Source: Beroe forskalii
Lineage: Eukaryota > Ctenophora > Nuda > Beroida > Beroidae
NCBI GenBank assembly: GCA_011033025.1
Contig: WFMF01000105.1
Coordinates: 62,001 to 126,000 of the forward strand
DNA: 64,000 bases
Reading direction: 5' to 3'
Shown piece by piece: positions 23,201 to 32,497 of the stretch; the first letter of the stretch is position 1, and each line of letters begins with the position of its first letter. The position numbers and the translations under genes are program-made. A model generated the notes under the pieces. It was not told the DNA's origin. It worked only from the letters and a program-made list of their open reading frames with translations, and did not search any database.

Positions 23201-26200
23201 TGCAATGTTAGATTAATTTGATTTAGCGGTAATTTTAGAGCATAAAATCCTTGCTCTCACAACCGATAGAGGAATTTTTGTCCAAAGAGCTGGTTAAAAC
23301 GGTTCAAAAATGGTTCCATTTTTGTCCATTGGGCGGTAAATAAAAAGGCCGGCTAGATAAAGGCCAATAAGTACCTTGAATCACCAGTACTGAGCATCTT
23401 TGGCGCGAAGACTCCATTTGCCTATTCCTGAATTACTAACTGGGTAACTTGAAGCATGTCTGGTATTTGTATGGCATTTACCGCACCCGCGCACCATTCT
23501 TGGTCCACTAAGTCAGGCATACACACAGAGCAGGCTGATAGTGTTCGCATTAGAGAATGTGTGGGCTCACTGTTTTCTCGGACTGATTGGCTATTTTAGA
23601 TGCACTAGTTATCGTATAATGGCCGCAAGAGCAAGCTGCCTTAGTGGTTTGAAGCATCTTTAACATCTTACTGCAATTGTTGGCATACTCCAATACTCCT
23701 GAGATGTATTGTCTACCTATAGGGGCATACTCAAGGGATCGACTTGTGGGATAAGATTAGAGCTGCTTCTCTTCGAGTCTTATCATAAACAGTGCAATGC
23801 ATCAGACACATTGCTACACTTCTAAATTTTCAAAAATATTGTGAATTGGGAATACTACCAGACAGAAATTAAGAAATTTAAAAAAAAAATCCTGTGACCT
23901 GGTACAATGCGAAAGTTTTCAATAAATTGGCTATTTGGAGTTGCAAATTTATTTCAAATTTTGGAAACTTAAATGAGGAATCTCCTCATGTTTTTGTTTG
24001 AATTCGAGTCGGTAAGAGTTGTTGACTTGTATGCAATTTATGTTAACAGAAACAATGTTAACAGAAATAATGACAGGCAAGAGTTTGCGTTTCCACTTTT
24101 TCACTGCGCCCGGCTATGACAAATTGTTGATTTGCAGCTTTTTGGATACGCCATCTCTCTCTCCCCTGGACTCAGGGGGCATGTCTGGAAATGTGGGTTA
24201 ATCTTTTCTTTGCCTTTACGAATGTGTAATCAAATACGGTATCCCAGCCTGGAGGTAAGGTTTTTCAGGTAGCCACAGGCCCACCCTAGGATTCTGGGTT
24301 TTTTCACCGTTCAGGCCCACTTTTTTCCACCATCTAAGGCCCACTTTGAAGCAGAAACTTGATCACAAAAACAGGCCCATTTGAGACATCACAGGCCAAT
24401 TTGAGATAATACAAGCTCATTTGAGACAGCACTGGCCAAGACAGCACTGGCCAAGACAGCACTGACAATTTATTCCCATTAATAAATCCATCACAGGTCA
24501 ATTTGAGACATAAAAAGGCCCAAATGAGACCACACAGACCCGATTGAGACAAAACAGGTCCATTTGCAACATCACAGGCCAATCTTGGACATTGCAGGCC
24601 CAAAATTTCACCACCCCTACCCCCTTCTTTTTCCAAAAACTCCTTTGATTTCGAAATCCAGAAAAAAGCTCGTTCTAGGATACCAGCCACCAGCGCATCC
24701 GGGAGAGGTAAACCTTACCTGGAGAGAATCGAATGCCTTTCGCAAAACTGCATGGTGTATCCCTTCCCTCTTCAACATGTTTTACAACATTGTACACCAT
24801 CCCGTGTCATGTGATCTAGCTCACATGATGTATTTTGTATAACTGAGACTAAGGAGACCTCATAGAATGCCATCTTTCTCGACAGCTAGAATAGGAAGGT
24901 CACAGTACGTATATAGATGGAGTTTGACAAACGAACTGGGTTGCGTTACATAAAACCAGTGTTGAATATATTCGTATTATATGTTAGTGTCAAGTGTGTC
25001 ACTTTCTGTACTTTCTCTGTAACCATGGCTTCTCATGGCAGATAATGCTAAATAGAAATAATAAGCTCAGCAAGTGCCATGAGAAAAGAGTCTTGACATT
25101 GTGTTGCGAGCTGGGAAGTTTACGCCGTGACAGTATGTATTTCATATTATGTCTTCAATCCTTCAACGCACCATCGAGAGATAAGAAACAAATGTCAGAT
25201 GTCAGCTTTAAAAGGTAACTTGAACCTCCTATACATTGGTACTCATTGTATAAGTGTGTCATGTTACATCGTCAAATACATGAGCTGTATACAGGTCCTG
25301 TACACTTGTATAGTTTAATATGGCAGCATTCAGGACATCTTTTTAAACGTTAATTATGCGTCTACTACTCCTGTTTTGGCAGTGTAATGAGGAACCCTTT
25401 CCGCACTGCAGAGCCATTAATATTCATTTATTATGAACTAAGGAAGTAGGTATAAAAGTTCGAATAATGCGCCATTATTCACTGTAAACAGTAGTACTAA
25501 AGAAATGTATTCATATCAAATGTGTGTTGCTAGCTGAGATAAGAGATCATAATACCAATATATTGGATACTCAATACTCAAATCCATGGATAATCCTCGC
25601 GTCGACTGTTACCAGCTTTTACCGCCCTTGAATTGGGTACAGGTACGACATTTTAACCTCCCCACCGTGTTATCCTCCCCGCAGGTTTTAACATGGAAAT
25701 GTGTGTGATGATAAATCAGTGCGAATAAGAGAAGAATAACTTGATAGTTAAGAACTGGAAAAAGGCTGCACTCCCTATCACCTTGGTCTGTACTCTGTAC
25801 TCTGTTGTACAGATTAGTTAGAACAAAGTCCCAGGACCCAGTACACGATGTGATGATTGGATTGTGTATTGTATGTATTCGTTGTGTACCGTGCAGTGTA
25901 CCCTGCACATGGAACATACACACAGTGGGATATCAATAAGTCTTCTTAAATTACATGTGAAGGGGGCTAAGAAAACTTCTCTTTCAAATGGCTACCTTGT
26001 ACAAGGTGCTAAGCCTTGTTGTGTATGAAGTATTATGTGAGTTCAACAGCTTTAGGCTAGGATGGGTCGTGTTAAGGTGTATGTTGGTATAAAGCCTATA
26101 GTCCGGGTTCCATTTGGTTCAAATTCGTGTAAGCTCGAGGTCGGATAAGAAAGGAGAGAAGACCCGCGTCTTATGTGATGTCTTAATAATAATAATAATA

Positions 26201-29200
26201 ATTGCAATTTAAGTACACCGCTATTAAGAAAAAACTTATACTCAGTAGTGTAAAACCCAATATAAGCCAAAATTATTCTACTGAAAGATTTTATTAACTT
26301 AAAAAGTGCATTCACATGAAAGCTAAGCATAGTTTAGAATACCAAAAAACTTCAAAATTGATACTTAAGTTAGTGGACCATGAAACTTCATGGGATATTC
26401 AGCAAAGCACCAAACAAATGTTTCAACAAAAAAAATTCTCACTTAGTCAGTTTTATAGTATCCGAAATAGTCAGATTAAATAGGTATATTTTCAAATGTT
26501 TTTGAATGACTCTGTGCTTTCAGCTGAAGTGATGTGTGTAGGAAGGCTATTGAAAATCTTGGGACCAATATATGAAAGGCTTCTTTGTCCATGTGAAGTG
26601 TTCATTGCTGGAGTCATTAATTTTGGTCTATAGCCTTGATATGAGTAACAAAGCATGTCCTGGATATAAAATGGAGCTTGGCTATTGAGCTATTCCCTTA
26701 TCACCGTTACCTTAACGCTAACCATCATACTAACCACTTACATGGGTAGTTCCCACCACCATTACCCTATCCCTTGCCCCCACCAGCAGTCTTTCATATT
26801 GTGAAGGTTTTACCTCTGTTCTGACAGGAATCGAAGAAGGTATTTAAACTTGTGATGGTTCAGGAAGTGCAAACCATATTTTACTCGCTCAACTCTCAAG
26901 ACTGAGCTGCAATGGGCAGCCCTCATTTAACTCACTGCACAGTTTCCTGTACACTCGGCTGGGTGATCCATGGTCCATGTGGTTGCTTAGATTTACGATA
27001 ACTTTCTCTCCCTTAGTGCTTAGCATTTTGGGAATGACACGGGAATCGAACCCGGGTCCTTCGATCTAGAGCCAGATGTAGACCCCTTAGCCTTACCATT
27101 GCACTGACCGTGACCAAGACCCAAGTTTGATGAAGCAGCTTTGCCTGCTGCCATCTGCTGTATCTCGTTGAAGCTCGTTTAATCACGATACAGTAGTGGA
27201 CTGTAGAATGAGTCCATTCTCCCGAGGCCAAACCTCGTATTTCCCAGCCTTTTTGGGGACATTGCCTTAGCATACCAGGGAATTCCCTTGGTCATGTTCG
27301 GATTGCCATCTCATGGTCGCACCTTCCATTCACGGTTGCCTAAGGGATTAACAAAAGGAGTTGGGGGGCTTTTGTCCGCTCACCGCCCTTCCATTATTTG
27401 TAGTATAATGTGGATATACAAAAACTCAACTTCTTATCGCAGGTGTGATGAAGTATAGTATGGGATAAAAATAAATAAAAAGTCGGATTTGAGCGTGATT
27501 ATTCGGTATGTTTTGTTTGGTGGGATTCATTGCTGGGTATTCATACCGCCAGCCTTCGTATACCAGCAACATAATAACATTATGTGTGTGTACACGGATA
27601 ATTCTTTGAGCGAAATATAGCGTGATCGGAGACACGTCAGTACATTGCAGTAACGCGCGGAGCAACTTGCTTCGTACAGACAAAATTTTGTAAACATTTT
27701 CGGTGCGCGTTTTGCGCGTCTCTGCTTTGTTACGCTGAGTGTAAGTCATGTGATGTGTCATGCAGTAGTTTCCAATGTACACCGGCTTAACAAGGTCCCG
27801 CACAATTCATCAAGCATTGCATTCACAATAAATTATACACATCAAAATACTGCGCACGATTATCAGCAAGTTTCTAGTAGGATTTTACCCTACCCTCCGC
27901 CGCGCGCCATTTTTCTCCGCGGGGAACACGACCCTCCAAATTTCCGAGTGTTGCGCGCTAGGGATGGGTGAAATCCATCTAGCAAGTTTCATATTAATAG
28001 CAATTTGGTGGCGAGCCAATTAAATCCACCGCGGTTTACGGTGTCAACCGATAGGAAATACCTTGGAACAGATTGTTATGTGCAATATCACTAGTCTAGT
28101 TGCTCGTAACTCGAATACGTCATAAGATATGCTCAGTCACACTGTTGCCTGTACTGCTCAGGAAGCTTGCCACATTGCAACAGCCCTGTCCAGTGGACCA
28201 TTTGGGGTTAATGGTGTGTGGACAAAACCCCAATCTTTAATCGGGTAAAACCCTATTTCCTCCTTGCTGCAATTGTGCCTCTGGTACGGTTCAGCCGTGA
28301 ACGAGGTGCCTCAGGAAACTGTCCAAAACAAAAGACTGGGAATAAAAATGATAGGGAACAAAAATTAACATTGAACGAAGTTTCATTGGATAAGATGGAC
28401 TTATAATACGTGAGACTAATAAAGACGCCGAATTTTTACGGCAGTAAGATGTGTCACTGTCTTGAGAGGTGGTTTTGCTGTGGTAGGCTTTTACCTCGGG
28501 TGGGTTTAAGTCCGAGCACCTGAATTCCAGATCTCGTGAGCGCAATGTTCCCATTGTCTTATGAATACGAAGTGGAACAATCACGAGAGTAACCGTACTT
28601 TAACCGTGTATCACAAGTTGTCCTGTATCACATTGTTCATTTCAGTCGATACCGCTGCTGCCAGAAATCAAAACCGGTTCGAAAGACTTGCTCCCCACTG
28701 ATCCGTATGCAGCGTTCCGGAAGCGCCAAGAGAAGATGCTTACTCGAAAGGTATGATCTAACTCATAATGAGGAGGCCCTCAGACTCTGTTCTGGTTTCT
28801 AGAAGTTAATAATGATTTAAATGCTCTTCCATTTTTGATTTGAGTTTTTAAACTTTAATTTAACTTCACCAATGTCGTGTTTCAGAATCGCAAGAACGAT
28901 GAAGCATCATACTCAAAGATGTTCAAGCTTAAGCAAGAAATAACTAGAGCTGTGTAAGTTTTGCTTCAAGTTTTATAATTTCAAGGTTCAATTTTGTTAG
29001 CTAAGAATGGTTAAAGGAGCTGTGAAGTATACTGATCGTTTGGAATCAATGTATGAAAGTAATTTAAATACAATTTTTCTCCTCACCAGCGGCATTATAA
29101 TTGGTGCTTCGAATGTCTTTTTTCTACCATGAAATTCTTTCAGGCATCTATTGGATCTCGTCAAGAACCGAGAAAAGACGAAGAGGGATCTTTTGAAAAT

Positions 29201-30067
29201 TACTGTCGATATTTTCAAGAAAAGGTGTGCTGAATTTTACTTTGTTCATTTTAAACTTTATTAGGTATGTTAAGGTCTTGGTACGTGTCACACAGAACAT
29301 CACTGTACTTTGCTTGCTTTGAAAACGCAGCATTCCGATACTTTGCCACAACAGTTGTTGCTCCCCGTAGGTGTGAAGTGGGTGATTTCGACGGCACTCA
29401 CTCGCGGGAGTTCAGCGACAACGCGGTGGTGGCCAACCTGCGCTCCGGCGTCGAGGAGAAGCGGCGCCACATCGAGGACGAGGCGGCGCAGCTCTACGAG
29501 AAGCTGAACCAGTACAGCGCCGAGGAGGAGTCCCAGTGCGCCTTCCCCTTCAAGCGCAAGCGCCACGTGTACTTCAACAAGCCGCGCCTGCCCCCGGCTG
29601 AGCCGTGGCAGTACGCAGAGGACGTCCACAAGTACAAGTACTCATGCAGGAAACTGTCGAACTGCCTCGGACTCACCAGACGTCGTGTCGGCAGAGGTGG
29701 CAGGTATGTGGGAGGAGAGGTTTACTTTGGAAATGGAATCGAGCTGATATTTGGGCCATTTTTTATAACTTCTGTATACACTGTTTTTTCAATATAAATT
29801 CCGTAAAATTAGATAAGCAATGATTTTCATACGTATTTCAGGGTGTGGATTGATCGGCTTCACGAGAAAGATCACCACTTGAACTGTTCCCACCCACCTA
29901 AGAGAAAACCCTCCTCAGAAACTGAATCCAAACAAGAAATCAATGACTTGTTCGATAATCTTTTACGAAACTTTTCCCCCTCCTATAGTCAGACAAACCG
30001 AGCTAACACCATAATCAAACAAACTGTTAACTCACATAATAATATAGTTAAGATCCCCGATAGGTGA
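8297..30067 (+). CDS. EPC1: Enhancer of polycomb protein (NuA4/TIP60 complex subunit)
   Basis: EPC proteins scaffold the NuA4/TIP60 histone acetyltransferase module in the nucleus; the symbol marks the EPC1/EPC2 family, not a proven orthologue. Nine exons join in phase with GT-AG borders: 8297-8449, 15470-15620, 15749-15834, 16388-16555, 28646-28750, 28886-28953, 29144-29224, 29371-29703 and 29842-30067, giving 456 aa and a stop. The start MSKVSFRARALDATKPLP and the segment AVPQMPTGMEKEEES are near-identical to vertebrate EPC1. The EPcA domain continues through the other exons (YDMDSDDEEF; DPYAAFRKRQEKMLTRK; NRKNDEASYSKM) and ends in LTRRRVGRGGR. The last 74 residues are polar and unlike anything I know, and the long Gln/Ser-rich C-terminal half of vertebrate EPC1 is absent. 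Exon 8 is far more GC-rich than its surroundings. Introns 1 (7.0 kb) and 4 (12.1 kb) are packed with repeats. Confidence 0.95.
9240..9985. repeat. 23-bp minisatellite in EPC intron 1
   Basis: About 32 tandem copies of a roughly 23-bp unit (ACCAGTCAACGAGCTTCATT plus GGT). Variants cluster: copies with AGGCAACAAGATTGAT occupy the middle and copies with GGGACC the ends. Reading frames through the array on both strands are repeat artefacts. Confidence 0.92.
10800..11480. repeat. GGCCCC/TTTTT low-complexity tract in EPC intron 1
   Basis: Almost purely C and T runs joined by GG, as degenerate GGCCCC and CCTTTTTGG blocks over about 680 bp on the plus strand, G- and A-rich on the minus strand. There is no regular period. 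Long Pro/Gly/Trp frames on both strands are by-products. The minus (template) strand carries many GGGG runs. Confidence 0.88.
11481..12789. other. EPC intron 1, no gene
   Basis: Non-coding. It holds scattered TTAGGG-like words near 11970-12050 and 12354-12395, a 110-bp GC-rich patch near 12425-12535, and at 12709-12763 a cluster of CACGTG/ACGTGA words that are palindromic to each other. Confidence 0.5.
12790..13420. repeat. GGGGCTAATAA/GGGGCTAGTGA minisatellite
   Basis: Two related 11-bp words (GGGGCTAATAA and GGGGCTAGTGA) alternate loosely for about 630 bp, so the array is an unevenly mixed 11/22-bp satellite within EPC intron 1. Confidence 0.9.
13500..13855. repeat. Inverted continuation of the GGGGCTA satellite
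   Basis: The same word is present in both orientations (AGCCCCTCA and GGGGCTAAT/GGGGCTAGT), so this stretch could fold back on the 12.8-13.4 kb array and on itself. Confidence 0.75.
14050..14650 (-). mobile_element. Degraded LINE reverse-transcriptase C-terminus
   Basis: On the minus strand the region near 14640-14540 reads YKSMVRSKLEYCCPVWDQAK, the typical thumb/C-terminal motif of jockey/CR1-like reverse transcriptases. A frame change later, near 14330-14200, it reads LPKTVNEKDTLATFKESLG, matching the common LWN.LP......SL..FK tail. Stops and frameshifts separate the parts, so this is a 5'-truncated, dead copy inside EPC intron 1. Its family differs from the two large LINEs at 32-45 kb. 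Confidence 0.7.
14672..14737. repeat. Near-perfect 33-bp palindrome
   Basis: Two arms of about 33 bases (one centred on TGTAATGATCAAG, the other its complement) meet with almost no loop. A third partial copy of the outer end (GTTTTTACCTCG) follows at about 14750. A small fold-back element is most likely. Confidence 0.75.
16575..16695. repeat. Fold-back element, copy A
   Basis: Begins GCAGCTGGGGCGGGGCC and consists of TGTCCAATT words followed by their complements (AATTGGACA), so it is self-complementary. A near-identical copy lies inverted at 20967-21074. The pair flanks a 4.3-kb stretch with the 44-bp satellite. It starts about 20 bp inside EPC intron 4. Confidence 0.8.
16975..19140. repeat. 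44-bp satellite (two alternating 22-mers) in EPC intron 4
   Basis: GTATCGCTGACACCAGTCCGG and GTATCACTGACACCGGTCTG alternate as 22-mers, so the true unit is 44 bp. Roughly 1.75 kb is well ordered; from about 18,710 the copies decay and other short words (GACGTATCAC) come in. Confidence 0.95.
19148..19355. repeat. Degenerate AACCGTAACCGAA-type repeat
   Basis: Irregular repeats of GGTTAACC/AACCGTAACCGAA directly after the 44-bp satellite. The words contain their own complements, so the tract can fold back. Confidence 0.6.
19535..19755. repeat. Imperfect palindrome with perfect 14-bp core
   Basis: ATAACATGCAAATC and its exact complement are separated by five bases (19649-19681). The homology extends outwards about 90 bases per arm with mismatches (CCGAAAC..., CCAAAAAC.TCCCC). 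It looks like an old fold-back transposable element. Confidence 0.7.
20802..20899. repeat. Two-copy 49-bp tandem duplication
   Basis: Two essentially identical adjacent copies of a 49-bp sequence beginning TATATGATATTGACACTCAA. Confidence 0.9.
20967..21074. repeat. Fold-back element, copy B (inverted to copy A)
   Basis: Ends GGCCCCGCCCCTGCAGCTG. It is the reverse-complement counterpart of the element at 16575-16695, with the same TGTCCAATT/AATTGGACA inner structure. Confidence 0.8.
21990..22340 (+). repeat. Dispersed GGCCTGTGATGTC repeat, left copy
   Basis: Contains repeated GGCCTGTGATGTCTCAAATG-type words, the landmark TTTCGAAATCC and the end CCTAGGGTGGGCCTGTGGCTA. A copy lies inverted at 24250-24680 and a partial one in this orientation at 38205-38640. 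This is an interspersed element of unknown type. Confidence 0.7.
22341..24249. other. EPC intron 4 between inverted repeats, no gene
   Basis: Non-coding. There is a G homopolymer near 22840-22850 and a short duplicated phrase (ATAGCATCATAGCTACCAGA) near 22940. No reading frame resembles a known protein. It lies between the inverted copies of the GGCCTGTGATGTC repeat and may be the internal part of one element. Confidence 0.45.
24250..24680 (-). repeat. Dispersed GGCCTGTGATGTC repeat, right (inverted) copy
   Basis: Reverse complement of the 21990-22340 copy: it begins with TAGCCACAGGCCCACCCTAGG, runs through many CAGGCCCATTTGAGAC words and reaches GATTTCGAAATCC. It contains a small three-fold repeat (ACTGGCCAAGACAGC). 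Confidence 0.7.
24681..26183. other. EPC intron 4, no gene
   Basis: No coding exon, RNA gene or clear repeat was recognised on either strand. Confidence 0.4.
26184..26650 (-). mobile_element. 5'-truncated LINE fragment
   Basis: On the minus strand, near 26620-26500, it reads GQRSLSYIGPKIFNSLPTHI followed by SAESTESFKN, the usual reverse-transcriptase C-terminal tail. The fragment then runs to an ATT microsatellite (AAT on the plus strand, 26184-26202), the same kind of 3' tail seen on the other LINE copies here. It is frame-broken. Confidence 0.65.
27030..27115 (-). mobile_element. tRNA-derived SINE-like head
   Basis: The minus strand holds GGTTCGATTCC (complement of 27042-27052), a perfect RNA polymerase III B box, and about 45 bases before it TGGTAAGGCTAAGG, an A-box-like word. 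The cloverleaf stems do not all close and there is no clear anticodon arm, so a SINE or tRNA pseudogene is likelier than a tRNA gene. Flanking sequence to about 26930 and 27300 may belong to it. Confidence 0.5.
27300..28640. other. End of EPC intron 4, no gene
   Basis: No exon was recognised before EPC exon 5 at 28646. A short CpG-rich patch is at about 27890-27965. Confidence 0.4.
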
Positions 30068-30444
30068 CTGCCTTGGATTAGCATTATTTTTATCTAGTTT
30101 TATCCTTTAACCTTTTTCATTGATTGTTTATATATAAACCTATCCGCATTGCAAGTTAACATGTGACCAGCTGATCTGTGTTTGAATATATTTTAAAGTT
30201 TGATTGTTATATAAAAGTTTAGTATGTCACTTAAACTAAATACTAAAATGTGAGAGCAATTGGAAGTTCAGATTATTATTGAATTGTAGTTTTCTTTTAT
30301 CACTGTAATACGATCGTCGGTTACATCTACAAGTAAGTTTTTGGTTTCTGATCTCCCAAAAACATTAAGTTTGCGCATGTGTGCAGAATTCTCGATAAGG
30401 AGTCCTTTATAACTGTGCTTTATTTTAGTATGTAAAATTTCCCA

Positions 30445-30617
30445 AAAAGAGTGCTCCATAATTTTTAGCACGCAACTCATCAGAGCAGTCATGTAGGCTT
30501 GCTCGCGCAGTTGTAAGCATCTAATTTAAATGCTAACTGCGCGCGCAAGTCTACATGACAGTATCAGTAAGTTACTGTTGTGCTGAGTTTCGTGCCTAAA
30601 AAATATGGAGCACTCCT
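30445..30617. repeat. About 170-bp imperfect inverted repeat downstream of EPC
   Basis: GAGTGCTCCAT near 30450 and ATGGAGCACTC near 30608 are the outer ends. The homology continues inwards with indels to GTCATGTAGGCTTGC/GCAAGTCTACATGAC and an AT-rich centre near 30524. A fold-back or MITE-like element is likely. Confidence 0.75.
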
Positions 30618-31010
30618 TTGGATTGCCCTAACCAGGACCATGGTAAAGTGCGGCAAGTTGCCCTAACCAGGGCCCTGGTTACGCGCACGGAGTGCGCGGC
30701 AAGCGTTAATCGCGATGCCCCTGGTTTCCTAAGCCCGCATAGGTGTGTGTACCCGCCGCGCGCTTCCCTACGTGACACACCTGTTCTGAAGCAAGAAGGG
30801 CGCAACGCAAACAGGGCCAGGGTTCACCTAACCAGGTGCTAACGCCGATCGGCGATGGTTCACTCCTATTTTTTCCGGGCAATATTCACTGACTTGCCCT
30901 AACCAGGACCCTGGTTACGCGCACGGAGTGCGCGGCGCGGCAAGCGCTAAACCCCTGGTTAGGGGAATTCACTGACCACCCCCTCCCCTTGCGGGGGGGG
31001 GGGGATGATG
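30618..31010. repeat. GC-rich repeat with two copies of a 45-70 bp segment
   Basis: TTGCCCTAACCAGG followed by GGTTACGCGCACGGAGTGCG occurs at 30657 and again at 30893, each with internal dyads (CCAGG.CCTGG, GCGCACGGAGTGCGC). The region ends in a run of about 12 Gs. Open frames here are by-products of GC richness. Confidence 0.7.
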
Positions 31011-32497
31011 GCTGCAGCTCTCCACAACGGAGAGCTCGACAGAAACCCACCTGGCTGCACTCAAGCCCCTTACCGGGCACCAGGTGATGATACCCTGACG
31101 GGTACCAATTGAGCGGGACGCCCCTCCGAAGATTGACTACCTTGATCCCTTGGTAAGTGTGGCTGAAAAGCCTGTCCCTCTAACTCTGGGTGCGCTAAAT
31201 CACCAGGTTAGGTCGTGCAGGAACTATCTGTGATACTATTTATTGAATGTTTTGTATTCCTTGTTATAATAGTGGGATTATAGCAGTTTTCGGGAAATAA
31301 TTTGATTCGTGATTTATTTTTATATTTGTGATAGTATTGGTGAGCCGTTATCAGTGGTTACTGGTTCCACTAGCTGCATATCATCTAGTATCTGTGTAAG
31401 TGAGTATATATGATTGGTTACTTTTGGCAGTGAAAGTTATTTATCTTCGGGGATAAGAGATCATTGAGCAAGTATTGTTGCGATACTCTGGAAACAATGC
31501 ACACAACTAGGTAGAAGACTGCAACAGTGCTTTCTACTCCAGAGATTGTAATGTTTGCCCTGTAGGTTGGTAAGAACAAAAAGATATAACCCCATGAGGA
31601 GGCCATAATGACATGAGGATGAATTAATTAATTAATTAATCTAACTTAGCGGTATAACCTAATCCTTTTTGTGAGCCCAATGAACAATTCCCAAAACATG
31701 AGGATGATTAAATATAACAAATATTTTAATACAAATATAATATATTTGCTAACATTCACACCTGAAATCCTGAAATTCTGAAACTGTCTGTAGATTTGCA
31801 TGGTTGTGTGAAGTTGTAAGATTCATTATACCCCTCCCGAGCTTGTTTTAGCGACCGTGTAAGTTTGGTTATACGGTCTTTACTGAATTACAGTGCAAAA
31901 GAGGTTAAAATGAAATTTGACTTTATAAAGGAGCACTCAAATATCTACTTAAGCGTTGAATCCAGACGAGGGTCGTCAGACCCGAGTCGGAAGAAATACT
32001 GTTGTTTGGCCGTAGAATAGTCGGTCCCAGCTGTTTCCGGTCGGGGTATAATCCGGTTCCATGATCTCAGCTGTGACCGTATACCTTCGATAAAGAACTC
32101 GGCACGCCTCGTCCATTATCCAACTTACACAGTCTCGGCTGTCGCCTCGACCATGTAAGTTGCGGTATACGGTCACCACTTCGACATGTAACCGCTTATT
32201 CAACATTGAGTTTTATTCACAAAGTATATCACAAAGTATACACCTCAACCCATCCACTTGTCCTCTACTTTAAACTTTAAACTTTAAACTTAACAACACT
32301 ACTAATTACAATCAAATTTGAGCAGGTAGATGGAGCACAAGAACGCCCCCTAAGGGGAGTCATGGAATGTAGATGATATTGCAGACATAGTAAATATCCC
32401 TCCATCAAAGACCTCATCCTCTTCATACCTAATCTCAGCTCCTCACTGTGGTTAAGTTGTTTTTATTTTAAGTTGTGGTATTTTGTTTGGTCAACTC
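31011..32497. other. Intergenic and possible LINE 5' leader
   Basis: No gene recognised. ATTA repeats lie at about 31625-31640 and a TTTAAAC repeat at about 32270-32290. The 5' end of the plus-strand LINE is probably within the last few hundred bases, but it has no sequence landmark. Confidence 0.4.

Noticed and set aside
27030-27115. A functional tRNA gene on the minus strand
   Set aside because: The B box is perfect but the acceptor and anticodon stems do not pair properly; SINE-like is more likely.
30596-31080. Short frames on both strands in GC-rich DNA
   Set aside because: They read the same palindromic repeat in several frames.
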